Assembly: GCF_000315485.1 (NCBI RefSeq)
Contig: NZ_JH992941.1
Location: 992,001-1,056,000, forward strand
Length of the DNA: 64,000 nt
DNA from: Bacteroides oleiciplenus YIT 12058
GTDB taxonomy: Bacteria > Bacteroidota > Bacteroidia > Bacteroidales > Bacteroidaceae
Direction of reading: 5' to 3'
In this document: positions 15,026 to 24,504 of the stretch, in pieces
Numbering within the stretch: position 1 is the first letter of the stretch
Layout of the letters: the number at the start of each line of letters is the position of its first letter
Translations under genes and position numbers: made by a program
The notes under the pieces: generated by a model
Told to the model about the DNA's origin: nothing
Databases searched by the model: none
The model's input: only the letters and a program-made list of their open reading frames with translations

Positions 15026-18000
15026 TCAACGTACCGTTACAGACAGACTCTTTGTATGTCCGCCAAATTCGGGTGCATAAGCCGATTGCACGGTAACAAT
15101 ACCGGTCTGATAAGTTCCCGGACGATCTATATAGACTTTGTATTCTATCTGAACAATGCCCTTCCTTAGTTTATCAATAAAGAATTCGGCAGAAGTATCA
15201 CGCATCACCTGATAATAGCCGATAGCATCGGAATGACGGTATCCCGAAAACGCTTCCTTTGGCTCCATGCAAGCGGCACGTGTATCTTTTATCTGAATGA
15301 AGTCCATATCCCGGTCTGCTTTCATAGTCAGTCGGACGGTAAGTTCGTCTCCCACATGCAAATCTGTTTTTGAAGAAAGTTCCTTGCCATCTCTATAATA
15401 AGTACGGGTGATTTTCAAACCGTTACTTTTTGCGGATTGCAATTGATCCATATCTTCCAGATATTGGGCATATACAGCTCCCCAGCCTATCCCTGTACCC
15501 GTGTGCGCTATTTCTATTTGCTGGGTTTCAGCCTCATCACCAGAGAAAGAACGGCGGACATAACCTAATGCATCATCGGGAGTAACCACTTCTGTTCCGG
15601 ATATTTCCGCTTTTAGCATGCTGCTCTCTGCCAATCGGTTATCATCTCTACCCAGGAAAGCATACACAGCATCGGCAGTAGCTACCGGATTGTCCCAAGC
15701 CTGCACTTGCTTCTGTTTAAGCAACCATTGCTTCATTTCGGCAACCGCCAACGGTTCTTTCAGAATGGCGGACAAGGCTTCGATGGCGGCCACTTGCGTC
15801 GGAATTCTATAACTGTTCCAGAAGTAGCGGGCTTTCGGAGTATCGAAATAACGTCCCATCCCGGGTGTGGCAACGGAATATTCCAGAATGGAGCGGGCAA
15901 GTTCGTTCGCTTTGGTCGTTTTACCAGCTTTATGCAGTAGGGTAGCGATAAGCGCCCTATCATAAATGGCATCAGCCGGAGGGGCTGCCTCCAGTTTGCC
16001 AATCATATACGAGTAAGCTGTTTTATCGGCACGCTTCGCAACTTGCGCATCCAAAGCACAGATATACAGGTAATGCAGGGATTGCTCGCCGGGCAATCTA
16101 TCCTTATCGCCCTTCTTTTCACTTTCCTTCATCTGTCTGTATTCATCCAGCCATTGGGTATGGAGATAATTCACCGCCTTTTCGTACATTCCCTGTAGCG
16201 GAGCAACAGATGCGCCCATCGTCCGGAGCCGTGCCAGCATTTCTGCAATCCGGGTGGTGACGTAGCGGTTGCCCGACATCCCTTTGTACCAACTCCAGGA
16301 GCCGTCGGGGAGTTGCAATGCTTCCAGACGGGATGCTGCAACCTGATTACGGTTGCCCATTGTGTTCAGGTCGAACAGAAGCGCTATGCTTCTTTTCTGC
16401 TCCGTCTCATTGAGGGCATCCGCCAGCCAGGGAGTTTCTTTAAGCAACAGGTCTTTCAGGTCTTCTTTATCACTGAGATTGCCTGATGATGAACCGCCCT
16501 GCGCTTTCCAGCTTTCGAACACCTGCCGGATGCGGGGATGGGTATTGATAATGGTTGTGGACAGTGAATTGGCATAGTAAGCACTTGCCCACGACAAAGC
16601 ATCTTCATTCAAAGGATTACCAATGACGGGCAGAGCCTGTATGGCATACCAATCGGGATTGGCAGTCAGTTCCACCGTCAGGCGTTTGTCGGTAGCGGTT
16701 TTACTTCCGTCATTGAACAAGCCGTCCAATGCAACCGATTTACTTTCCGCACCGTTCAATTGCACGGATATTACCTCAGTCACCCATTGTTTATCAGACA
16801 GAACCGGAAGATAATGCTGCTCGCCATCACTGAAATTGCCTCCCTCGGCAATAATCCGGCAAATCCAGACCGTAGCTTCATCCGGGGTTTCCAGATCAAA
16901 CGATACGGAAACGGTTGCTCCGGCAGCCGCACTGAATTCGTGTTCACGGATTGACAGAACCCGGTTTGTTTGCGGGTCAACCAGTTCCATTCGGGCTGTT
17001 CCCCGGATGTTTTCTTCCGACAGGTTGATTATTCCTGTACTGATGACCGGTTTATCGTTCACACGGATAAAACGGGGCATATTGGGTTGCACCATAAACG
17101 GCTTGACAGCTTTTGCCCGGGCTGTTATCTGCCCGTAATCCATACCCCGGGTATGGGCAAGCCCCATGAACTTCCATTCGGTCAGGCTTTCGGGCAAGGT
17201 GAAAGACAGGCTTACGACTCCATTCGTATCCGTACGGAGGGCGGGATAGAAGAAAGCTGTTTCTGCAAAGTTCTGCCGGAGAGGGACGTATGGAGAACCA
17301 TCATCCAATGCCACAGCATCAGAGCATTCAAACACTGCTTCAATGGAGCTTCCGTCTTCTACTTCAAAACCGTCATCAGACAGAGTTTCAGCATCAAGGC
17401 TGATAGCTGCGGGCTTCATCACCCTGCTATCCTGCTTTACACGGAAACCGTTCTCCGGATGCGGAACCCGCCAAAACGGAGCATTCAGAGTGCTATACAC
17501 ATCCCACCAACGAAGACCACGCAGAGTGTTGCCCGCATAGGGGAAGTTACTGTACATCCAGATGAAATGACCTGAGAATATCAGGTTTGCACGGACACCG
17601 GGAGTGGAACGGGGAAAGTTCAGGTTGAAAGCCCAGTCATTGACGTACAGTTTATCGAGGGAAGCGTCATAAAGAGTGGCGAGTAGTTGCGCATCGGCCG
17701 CTTTCTTGTCGGGATGCGTGATTTGGAGTTGCCATTCTTCCTTTCCCCCCGGTTGCAGCTTATCACGGAAAGTAATCCATTTCAGTTGCAGGCTCTTATC
17801 CAGGCGGGGACGGGATATCTGCACTTGCTTGGTGTATAATTTGCTCTCGCGCATAAAGGCGAAGTTCACGGTGATGCCGTCTCCATATTCCGGTTTATAG
17901 GGATAGGTGAACTGCCGGATTTCATTATTGAGAACCATCCGTTTGGATTCAATGCGCTTGTCGCCACAGAAGACATCGTACAACAGATAGACATCTTTCT

Positions 18001-20653
18001 CACTGCTGCCCACATACAGGCTGACGGGATGCCCGTCATTAAACTCTGTCCCGTCCTGATAGAACCACTCCGGTGAATGTACCGGCAGGTGACGGTCTGC
18101 CAACGAAAAGAGAATGAAATCCTGCCTTGCCGTGCAGGTTCTTCCCTGCCCGTCGAGGGCTGACACTTCCATAGTGTAACGTCCCGGAGTAAGGGCCAGT
18201 ATATCATCGGGAACAAAAGAGCGGCGGGTTTCTACTGTGCGGCGGCATACCTCATTGGTTTTGTTTCCTTTTTCGTCCAAAGCATACACCACGCAAGTGG
18301 CTTGAAGCGTTACGGGCTGTCGGCTTAGATTCATAGCCAACACCTGTATGGTTTCCCGTTTCTCGCGAGCCACCTTTGGGCGCAGACCTTTAATCTGCAA
18401 GGCTACGGACTGTTGCCCTACCGGTAACGACAAAGTACCGCTTTCCACCTCTCCGGTCAGGTTGATGACCTCAGCCGTTATTTTATAGGTGTAGTAACGC
18501 CCCGGTCGGTCGGGCTTGAAATCATCCGGTTTGCGCAGAAAGACCGGGAAGCGGAAGTTACCGGCTGCATCAGTCTGCACCTCACCTACTGCCAGAACAG
18601 TTTCTTGGTCCGAAATCCTCCAGAATTCATTCTCCGAACGGGTGAGTTTATAATTGAGTCTGCACAATCCTACCGGAGTGCCTGCAAATGTTTTTGCTTC
18701 GCCGCTAACTAATACGGTATCTCCCACGTTATAAGTGGCCTGATAGGGCTGGAAGACTACATCAAACGTCGGGCGCTTGTATTCATCCACACGGATATAA
18801 CGGTTTTCGCCGCCTTGTACCGACAGTTCAAACTCTCCCGGGAGAAGTGTTTCAGGAAGCATAAAATCGCCGTAAAAAGCCCCGAATTCGTCTGTAGCGA
18901 GGGATATTTTGCCAATCTCCTGCCGGTTGGCATCCCGCAGCACCACATCCTTGCGGACTCTTGAGAAGACACGTATCGAATCACCTGATTGCTCATACGC
19001 TATCCCCGAAACATGCACCACCTGCCCGGGACGGTATAAAGCCCGGTCGGTGAAGAGGGAAACATGCTTTTCCCACTTCCGGGAGGCGGGCACATTATAT
19101 CCCGCACCCGAGAAACCAGCATAGCTGATTTCCATATAGTCGGCACCCGGCTTACGGACGTTTATTCCCAGCCAGTTTCTTTCATCGGGCGGGGTAAGGG
19201 TAACAGTTCCTTTACTGTCCGCAGGATATGCTTTGACCAAACGATAACCTTCTCCCTGCGACACACGGTAATAAGCTACTTCCGTGCCTGCCACCGGATG
19301 TCCCGTCAGGCGGTCGATGATATTGATTTCCTGTTTTCCGCCGGGCAATCCCAAGGATATGGCTTGCAGGGAGGAAACATAAGCTTTTCCGTATGCTGTA
19401 TACTTACGATGCCCGTCGGGGATAGATTTTAATATGTAAATGCCCTCGGTGGGGAATTTATAACGCAACAAGGTATCTGTTTCCATATAATCCGGGGTGG
19501 CTGCCAGTTGGTAATGGCGGGTGCCGACCAGTTTGCCGTATTGGCTTACGGTGGAAGCTGTTATTTCCCTTTCCAGAATATTACTTGTGACGGGCAGGTT
19601 CATCCGGTAAAGTTCTACGGTCAGTCCGGTCAGATTGCGGTATTTTACTTTCAAATCCACTTCTTTCGCTGGGTAGGCAAAGGGGATTTCTACCATCAAC
19701 CGGGGAGTGAGCACTTCTGCAACTTGTTCTTTCAAATCATTGGCAGAGGGTGATTGGGGGTATTTTTTTAGTCCGGTTTGGGCGGCATGCAGTTTGGCGG
19801 TATAATCCTGCATCCTGTCGTAGCGCTCTGCCAGTTGGCAATATACCTCTCCGCAAAGCGGGGAAGCGGAGAACTCGTCGGCCCATTGTTTCAAGAGGGT
19901 TATTACTTGTTCGTCAGTCAGCCTCAGCTTTTCATTCACACCGCCGCGACTGATGTCATTTCCCTGATAATTCAGTTTATCGAGCATTAGCAATAAGCGG
20001 GCATCCGTCATGCCTTGCTGTTGGTAAAAGTCAATCAGCCCGTCATAAATGGATAATATCTCGGTTTGTATTTTCTCGGCTAACACGGGATTGACAATGA
20101 AATAACCACTCAGCCGTGAGATGGCCTGCCGGGCAAGCAACTGATACATATTGTCGCCGCAATACTTCCCGCTCAGTTCTTTGCTGACAGTCATCGGGCG
20201 GTAATCCATAGCGGACTTCCGGGAAAGCAGGTCTTTATCTTGTAGTGAAAGGCGAAAATAAGCAATGGCAGCGTCTATGGCAGCTTCATCCCTCTTGCCG
20301 GTATCGAGGGTGTAGTATCCCAGCAGATTATTCAGTATAGCTTTATACACCGGGTCTTTTTCTTCCGCCACCCAGGTTTTCAGTCCGGATAATTCACGGT
20401 CCAGACTATCGGGGGTGATGTCGATAGATAAGGATGCCTTCGTCAGATGAGCTTTCATCATCTGAGGCACGTTCTTTTCCTGTTTGGCATGCTCGTAAAT
20501 CTTTTGCAATTCTCTGATTGCAGATTCAGGCAACCGCTTTTGTTCCAGAGCTTCAACCTGTTTCCACATTTGTTCGTACAACTGAGCGGAAACCCGAAGC
20601 GGCAGGCAGATAAGAATACTTATGATGCCAGCCCAATAAAACATATTTTTCAT
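15026..20653 (-). CDS. Alpha-2-macroglobulin family protein (thioester motif absent)
   Basis: About 1875 residues from the ATG at 20653 (MKNMFYWAGIISILICLPLRVSAQ, a signal peptide). A longer frame from 20695 would start at the promoter. An N-terminal helical region (~25-330) is followed by macroglobulin-like beta domains: MG2-type FTDRALYRPGQVVHVSGIAY (~530), a bait-region-like stretch, the A2M domain with PNMPRFIRVNDKPVISTGIINLS, and an alpha-alpha toroid complement-like domain (~1340-1680). Where relatives carry ECAEQ before FSRYYANSL, this protein reads PLNEDALSWASAYYANSL, so Cys and Gln are both missing. Periplasmic A2Ms trap proteases; this one cannot use a thioester. Confidence 0.9.
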   Translation of the reverse strand: MKNMFYWAGIISILICLPLRVSAQLYEQMWKQVEALEQKRLPESAIRELQKIYEHAKQEKNVPQMMKAHLTKASLSIDITPDSLDRELSGLKTWVAEEKDPVYKAILNNLLGYYTLDTGKRDEAAIDAAIAYFRLSLQDKDLLSRKSAMDYRPMTVSKELSGKYCGDNMYQLLARQAISRLSGYFIVNPVLAEKIQTEILSIYDGLIDFYQQQGMTDARLLLMLDKLNYQGNDISRGGVNEKLRLTDEQVITLLKQWADEFSASPLCGEVYCQLAERYDRMQDYTAKLHAAQTGLKKYPQSPSANDLKEQVAEVLTPRLMVEIPFAYPAKEVDLKVKYRNLTGLTVELYRMNLPVTSNILEREITASTVSQYGKLVGTRHYQLAATPDYMETDTLLRYKFPTEGIYILKSIPDGHRKYTAYGKAYVSSLQAISLGLPGGKQEINIIDRLTGHPVAGTEVAYYRVSQGEGYRLVKAYPADSKGTVTLTPPDERNWLGINVRKPGADYMEISYAGFSGAGYNVPASRKWEKHVSLFTDRALYRPGQVVHVSGIAYEQSGDSIRVFSRVRKDVVLRDANRQEIGKISLATDEFGAFYGDFMLPETLLPGEFELSVQGGENRYIRVDEYKRPTFDVVFQPYQATYNVGDTVLVSGEAKTFAGTPVGLCRLNYKLTRSENEFWRISDQETVLAVGEVQTDAAGNFRFPVFLRKPDDFKPDRPGRYYTYKITAEVINLTGEVESGTLSLPVGQQSVALQIKGLRPKVAREKRETIQVLAMNLSRQPVTLQATCVVYALDEKGNKTNEVCRRTVETRRSFVPDDILALTPGRYTMEVSALDGQGRTCTARQDFILFSLADRHLPVHSPEWFYQDGTEFNDGHPVSLYVGSSEKDVYLLYDVFCGDKRIESKRMVLNNEIRQFTYPYKPEYGDGITVNFAFMRESKLYTKQVQISRPRLDKSLQLKWITFRDKLQPGGKEEWQLQITHPDKKAADAQLLATLYDASLDKLYVNDWAFNLNFPRSTPGVRANLIFSGHFIWMYSNFPYAGNTLRGLRWWDVYSTLNAPFWRVPHPENGFRVKQDSRVMKPAAISLDAETLSDDGFEVEDGSSIEAVFECSDAVALDDGSPYVPLRQNFAETAFFYPALRTDTNGVVSLSFTLPESLTEWKFMGLAHTRGMDYGQITARAKAVKPFMVQPNMPRFIRVNDKPVISTGIINLSEENIRGTARMELVDPQTNRVLSIREHEFSAAAGATVSVSFDLETPDEATVWICRIIAEGGNFSDGEQHYLPVLSDKQWVTEVISVQLNGAESKSVALDGLFNDGSKTATDKRLTVELTANPDWYAIQALPVIGNPLNEDALSWASAYYANSLSTTIINTHPRIRQVFESWKAQGGSSSGNLSDKEDLKDLLLKETPWLADALNETEQKRSIALLFDLNTMGNRNQVAASRLEALQLPDGSWSWYKGMSGNRYVTTRIAEMLARLRTMGASVAPLQGMYEKAVNYLHTQWLDEYRQMKESEKKGDKDRLPGEQSLHYLYICALDAQVAKRADKTAYSYMIGKLEAAPPADAIYDRALIATLLHKAGKTTKANELARSILEYSVATPGMGRYFDTPKARYFWNSYRIPTQVAAIEALSAILKEPLAVAEMKQWLLKQKQVQAWDNPVATADAVYAFLGRDDNRLAESSMLKAEISGTEVVTPDDALGYVRRSFSGDEAETQQIEIAHTGTGIGWGAVYAQYLEDMDQLQSAKSNGLKITRTYYRDGKELSSKTDLHVGDELTVRLTMKADRDMDFIQIKDTRAACMEPKEAFSGYRHSDAIGYYQVMRDTSAEFFIDKLRKGIVQIEYKVYIDRPGTYQTGIVTVQSAYAPEFGGHTKSLSVTVR

Positions 20654-20694
20654 CTGTGTTTTGATTAATGTCCGACAATTAACAGGTTCATTCA

Positions 20695-20702
20695 CAAAGA
20701 TA
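20695..20702 (-). promoter_or_regulatory. -7 element for the A2M operon
   Basis: The minus strand reads TAtcTTTG. Transcription would start near 20688, which rules out the in-frame start at 20695 and supports 20653. Confidence 0.55.
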
Positions 20703-20769
20703 TATTTTTTATCCGTAGGGTAGTAAAGCTGTTCAGACTTAATAACATAACAAATGCCAATAACAAAAG

Positions 20770-20811
20770 AAACCGGCTATCGGGAAACGCCTCATTCCCA
20801 ATAGCCGGTTT
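20770..20811 (-). terminator. Intrinsic terminator of DUF3836 copy 3
   Basis: The stem AAACCGGCTATCGGGAA pairs with TTCCCAATAGCCGGTTT (one mismatch) around an 8-base loop, followed on the minus strand by a short CTTTTG tract. It belongs to the gene ending at 20833 and resembles the terminator of copy 2 (GGCTATT..AATAGCC). Confidence 0.65.
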
Positions 20812-20832
20812 ACCCGAGAAAACTATTCGCTT

Positions 20833-21258
20833 TTATTTTGTACTTGCTAACATTAAAGTAACATTATCATCATTCAGTTCATAAACAGTTTTTTCAATAT
20901 TGCTGTTGTAAGCGTTGCTCTTAGAGTTCCAACGGGCGTAGCTCACTTCAATTTCATGATTGCTATACTCCATATTCATTTTGAAGTAAGGAACCCAGGC
21001 TTCTTTTACACTGTCCCACTTGGAAGCTTCCTTGCTGATTACGCGGTTTTCGTTATCGTAAGTGTAAGTATAACGGAGGTGACGGAATAAACGACCGTCT
21101 TCGTTCTTAAAGATAGTCTTAGCGGTCATCAGTTCACCGGTCATCTCTTCGTTCTTTACATACTGGGTAGGATTGCTTGCACTTGCAGAGAAGTTCATTA
21201 CGCTTGCCATTACTACTACCATCATTACCACTGCTTTAGAAATTAAGTTCGTTTTCAT
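20833..21258 (-). CDS. DUF3836 family secreted protein, class I copy 3
   Basis: 141 residues from the ATG at 21258. The signal peptide and first ~85 residues match copies 1 and 2 almost exactly. The C-terminal third has diverged (MNMEYSNHEIEVSYARWNSKSNAYNSNIEKTVYELNDDNVTLML). The leader and sigma54-like promoter are conserved. It is divergent from the sigma-factor gene at 21517, with about 260 bp of shared upstream DNA. Confidence 0.87.
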   Translation of the reverse strand: MKTNLISKAVVMMVVVMASVMNFSASASNPTQYVKNEEMTGELMTAKTIFKNEDGRLFRHLRYTYTYDNENRVISKEASKWDSVKEAWVPYFKMNMEYSNHEIEVSYARWNSKSNAYNSNIEKTVYELNDDNVTLMLASTK

Positions 21259-21334
21259 AATCGTTATTTTTTTATTGTTATTACTTCTTGAGTTTTGAAA
21301 GGAAGTCTTTGTCAACCGCCTTCGACAATATATA

Positions 21335-21419
21335 GTCAATTGCCGTGCCAAAACAATAAAGCATTGATTGTCAACGTCTACCCATTTTCAGAGAGTGTTC
21401 ATTAACGGACAAGTGTCCG
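21335..21419 (-). promoter_or_regulatory. Sigma54-like promoter and dyad, DUF3836 copy 3
   Basis: The minus strand 21351-21335 reads TTGGCACGGCAATTGAC, with the same -24 and near -12 halves as the other class I genes. The upstream dyad CGGACA-AG-TGTCCG (21406-21419) is intact. The palindrome at the expected start region is imperfect here (GACAATATATAGTC). Confidence 0.5.
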
Positions 21420-21479
21420 CACAAAAGCGAACAGAACAAGAATAAAAAGCGCAGGAAGAGCAGGATAAAACAAATTAGT

Positions 21480-21487
21480 TACATTTG
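21480..21487 (+). promoter_or_regulatory. -7 element for the sigma-factor gene
   Basis: TAcaTTTG lies 30 bp upstream of the ATG at 21517 and matches TAnnTTTG. Confidence 0.5.
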
Positions 21488-21516
21488 CAAGCTCAACATA
21501 ACTCAATACTTAGAAT

Positions 21517-22197
21517 ATGCAACCGGACTTAAAGGAAATCGTAGAACAATATGGCGTCATGGTATCTTCCATAGCACACCGCATGATACAAAACAAGGAA
21601 ATTGCTAAAGAAGCGGCTCAGGAAGTCTGGTACGAAATCATCAAAAGCATAGACTCGTTCAACGGGGAATCCGGGTTATCGACATGGATATACACCATAT
21701 GCAAACGCACCATACTGCGATATGCCCGGAACGAAAGAATAGCCACAATGAATGAGTTGAGAGAATTCCGCGACCTTCCTGACATTGATTATAACGGGCA
21801 GGACCGGGACGAACAGGAATGGATAAAAGTATGCTGCGACTGGTGTCTGACAGCCCAGAATCATTGTCTGACGAACGATGCCCGGCTGATATTCATATTC
21901 AAAATAAATCTCAACCTGCCGTACAAGCAAATCAGTGAAATCATGGGCATGACGGAAGATAGCGTCCGTCAGATTTCCTCCCGTTCTATCCGCAAGATTA
22001 CCCACTTCATGAATGACACTTGTCCGCTATATAACCCGCAGGGAACCTGTAAATGCCGGATATGCAAACAAGTCACCTTGCTCAATCTGGAGAAAGAATA
22101 TACCGCCATAAAGAAGATTATCCGCCTCGTCGACGTTTACCAACGGCTCGAGAAGGAACTTCCAAGAAAGAACTACTGGGAAAAAATTATTTCCTGA
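21517..22197 (+). CDS. ECF-type RNA polymerase sigma factor with C-terminal Cys cluster
   Basis: 226 residues. The sigma-2 region spans ~1-75 (AHRMIQNKEIAKEAAQEVWYEIIKSIDSFNGESGLSTWIYTICKRTILRYAR). The sigma-4 HTH spans ~120-165 (LPYKQISEIMGMTEDSVRQISSRSIRKI). It is longer than a typical ECF factor (about 170-190) because of a tail holding C169, C178, C180 and C183 (C-x8-C-x-C-x2-C), plus C106, C107 and C110 in the linker. The tail could bind zinc and sense redox or metal state in place of a separate anti-sigma. No anti-sigma gene is adjacent; DinB follows in the same direction. Confidence 0.87.
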   Translation: MQPDLKEIVEQYGVMVSSIAHRMIQNKEIAKEAAQEVWYEIIKSIDSFNGESGLSTWIYTICKRTILRYARNERIATMNELREFRDLPDIDYNGQDRDEQEWIKVCCDWCLTAQNHCLTNDARLIFIFKINLNLPYKQISEIMGMTEDSVRQISSRSIRKITHFMNDTCPLYNPQGTCKCRICKQVTLLNLEKEYTAIKKIIRLVDVYQRLEKELPRKNYWEKIIS

Positions 22198-22257
22198 GCT
22201 GTCACAGAATGGAAAGCTTGCTCACTAACTACTATGTATAACTTAAATAAACTAATT

Positions 22258-22776
22258 ATGAGCAAGATTGATTTTTTAAAAGAACAGATTATTGAATCGC
22301 GGAATTTTGTGAACCGTTTAGTATCGGAACTTCCGGAAAATCTGTGGTACACCATCCCCGAAGGCACTGACTCTAACTTCGCATGGCAAATCGGCCATCT
22401 GATTATCAGCCAGAACTTTCATGCCATCGTCTGCATCACCGGGAGTAATGAAGCCGTCAGCAAACTTATTCCGGTAATTGATTACGTGAAGGCCTTTAAT
22501 GGAATGGGTACATTGCATCGCTCCGCCGAAAAGAATTTAATTCCTGTGGCAGAGCTAAAAAAACAACTGGACGCTGTTCATGAGATATGTATCAGTAACC
22601 TCTCCCGTCTGGACGACCGTATTTTATTAGAGGATTTAGAGCCTATTCCCTTCAAACACCCGGTTGCCAATAATAAGTACGAAGCCCTTGCCTGGTGCTT
22701 CAAGCATGAGATGTGGCATAGTGCCGAGATGGAAGCAATAAAACGAGCATTGGGGCATTCTATCAAATGGATGTAA
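22258..22776 (+). CDS. DinB superfamily protein (putative metal-dependent enzyme)
   Basis: 172 residues from the ATG at 22258. Four-helix DinB fold with metal-binding histidines H47 (WQIGHLI), H150 and H154 (FKHEMWHSAEM). Family members include thiol-dependent transferases such as bacillithiol S-transferases. The substrate here is unknown. It lies 60 bp after the sigma-factor gene and is probably co-transcribed. An upstream in-frame ATG (22234) begins ATGTATAACTTAAA, a leader sequence shared with the class II DUF3836 genes; I treat it as untranslated leader. Confidence 0.82.
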   Translation: MSKIDFLKEQIIESRNFVNRLVSELPENLWYTIPEGTDSNFAWQIGHLIISQNFHAIVCITGSNEAVSKLIPVIDYVKAFNGMGTLHRSAEKNLIPVAELKKQLDAVHEICISNLSRLDDRILLEDLEPIPFKHPVANNKYEALAWCFKHEMWHSAEMEAIKRALGHSIKWM

Positions 22777-22789
22777 TGGCATCAGCCTC

Positions 22790-22846
22790 AAAAGGCAGTT
22801 TTCTTTTGGGTAAATCAATGAGATACCTGAAAGACAGCTGCCTTTT
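22790..22846. terminator. Possible bidirectional terminator
   Basis: AAAAGGCAG (22790-22798) pairs with CTGCCTTTT (22838-22846) across a 39-base interior, between convergent genes. The T/A runs at both ends suit termination in either direction, but the long loop lowers confidence. Confidence 0.4.
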
Positions 22847-22850
22847 TACT

Positions 22851-24497
22851 TTAAAAGTTATACAGCAGTTCTTCCAATGTAATACCACTATCCGCCCCCA
22901 TCTTTTCCATACGGATACGTTTCAGACGCTTCTTCACCGAATCCCTCTCCAGATGCATCACTTGCGCCATGCCCGACTGGGATAATTGCATTTTCACCAT
23001 ACAACAATAACGCAAATCATCTTTATTCAGACTCGGATAGGTCTGTTGCAGACGTTTCGTGAAGTTATTGAAGATGATGTCAGCATTCTGCACAATATCG
23101 TCCCAGTCTTCATCGGAGAGAATCACATTTCCGCCTCTTTCTATCTCCTGCACCACCTTCTGGCTGAGTCTCCTGAAGAAAGTTTCTTTCAGCTTAGCTT
23201 CCTTCTGCTCCAGCTCCACCATACGCCGGAGATTTTCGGAAGTGATCTCACGTTGCTGCGCCAATTCTTTTTCCTTTTTTACAAGCTGATGCTGCTGCGC
23301 CATCAGATGGTTGCGGTTACGGCGATAGATGAAATATACTGCACTTGCTACCCAAACCAGCAACAGAGAGATTGTAGTCATCCAATACACATTACGCTGC
23401 CTCTCCACAGCCCGGGTGCGCCAATACAGGTTTTCCACCGAAAGCTGTTCGTGTTTGTAAAGCTCTTGCAATGTAATGGCTTCCTCAGTATGATGATGCT
23501 TTCGTATGGTATCGGACAACTCAATGAAGCGTTGTAGCATAGGATAGGCATCCGAAGCACGGCCCATCTTATGATATATTCTCGCCATATTATTATAAGC
23601 ATCGGCCACCGAAGAAGGATTTGGGCTAGAGATAACTTTCTGAAAATAGTGATATGCCGAATCATATTGTCCCAGTTTCCCAAACAACTCCAACTTCACC
23701 CCATAGAGCGAAAGAATTCTCACAGTATCCTTAGCCGGACGAAGGCTTATAGACTTATTAATGTAGTCCAGCGCCTTGGCGGGTTCTCCCTTCTGGGAAT
23801 AAATACTTCCCAGATTTGTATAGATGAAAGGAAGCTGCCGAGGAACAGAATCGGCTAAAGCCGCCTCATAGGCAGCCTGAGCATAATAAAGGGCGCTATC
23901 CAATTGATTGAGAAACAAATATCCGGTAGAAATATCGCACAAGGCCATATTCTTATAGAACATATTTCCCAGATCCAAAGCCGCTTTCAAGGCTTCTTTG
24001 GAATAACGCACCTTACCGGAATATTCTTCCTGATTCAGGCAGACAACTCCCAACCAGGTATTCACCCGGTAGAGCTGCTCATGATTACCACTATTTTGCA
24101 GGAAAAGCAGAGCTTTCAGAAAAGATTGTATGGCATCGCTCATCCGGTTAAGCCGTCTGTCCAAGTGTGCTTTGCAGTAAAGGGCCCGTTCGGCATAAAG
24201 AGAATCGCCCGATTGGCTGAAATATTTAATTGCCGGTAGCAGCAGAGTATCTGTAGCTGCATTCAACTGTTGCTTCCTGTGGACAGCCTCGGACATCAGC
24301 AAGGCATAAAGGGCATAATCGCGCTTCGATAAGTTATGCAACGGTTCTTTAATCTCATTCATTACGGATATGGCGCTATCCGTCTCCTGTTCCGCCATCA
24401 GCTTCTCCGCCAAGGCCACGCGATTATCAGGACCACAAGAAACCAACACACCGCCCCACAGGATTATTCCTATCAAACTCTTCAATCTCATCTTCAA
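22851..24497 (-). CDS. Membrane TPR regulator with C-terminal helix-turn-helix
   Basis: 548 residues. Lipoprotein-type signal (GVLVSCGPD; Cys about residue 21), then TPR repeats to ~345 (DSALYYAQAAYEAAL; FIYTNLGSIYSQKGEPAKALDYINKSISL; DAYNNMARIYHKMGRASDAYPML). One transmembrane helix lies at ~370-390 (MTTISLLLVWVASAVYFIY), then a coiled-coil, and a C-terminal HTH (DDLRYCCMVKMQLSQSGMAQVMHLERDSVKKRLKRIRMEKMG). Such Bacteroides proteins are thought to sense in the periplasm and bind DNA in the cytoplasm. It is the last gene of a - strand operon, 7 bp behind the previous stop. Confidence 0.85.
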   Translation of the reverse strand: MKMRLKSLIGIILWGGVLVSCGPDNRVALAEKLMAEQETDSAISVMNEIKEPLHNLSKRDYALYALLMSEAVHRKQQLNAATDTLLLPAIKYFSQSGDSLYAERALYCKAHLDRRLNRMSDAIQSFLKALLFLQNSGNHEQLYRVNTWLGVVCLNQEEYSGKVRYSKEALKAALDLGNMFYKNMALCDISTGYLFLNQLDSALYYAQAAYEAALADSVPRQLPFIYTNLGSIYSQKGEPAKALDYINKSISLRPAKDTVRILSLYGVKLELFGKLGQYDSAYHYFQKVISSPNPSSVADAYNNMARIYHKMGRASDAYPMLQRFIELSDTIRKHHHTEEAITLQELYKHEQLSVENLYWRTRAVERQRNVYWMTTISLLLVWVASAVYFIYRRNRNHLMAQQHQLVKKEKELAQQREITSENLRRMVELEQKEAKLKETFFRRLSQKVVQEIERGGNVILSDEDWDDIVQNADIIFNNFTKRLQQTYPSLNKDDLRYCCMVKMQLSQSGMAQVMHLERDSVKKRLKRIRMEKMGADSGITLEELLYNF

Positions 24498-24504
24498 TAT
24501 CGTG

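Noticed and set aside
16970..17575. 201-codon + strand frame inside the A2M gene
   Set aside because: Antisense shadow of a well-supported large gene; no family features.
20654..20695. N-terminal extension of the A2M protein
   Set aside because: It would begin at the -7 element, and the residues before MKNMFYW do not fit a signal peptide.
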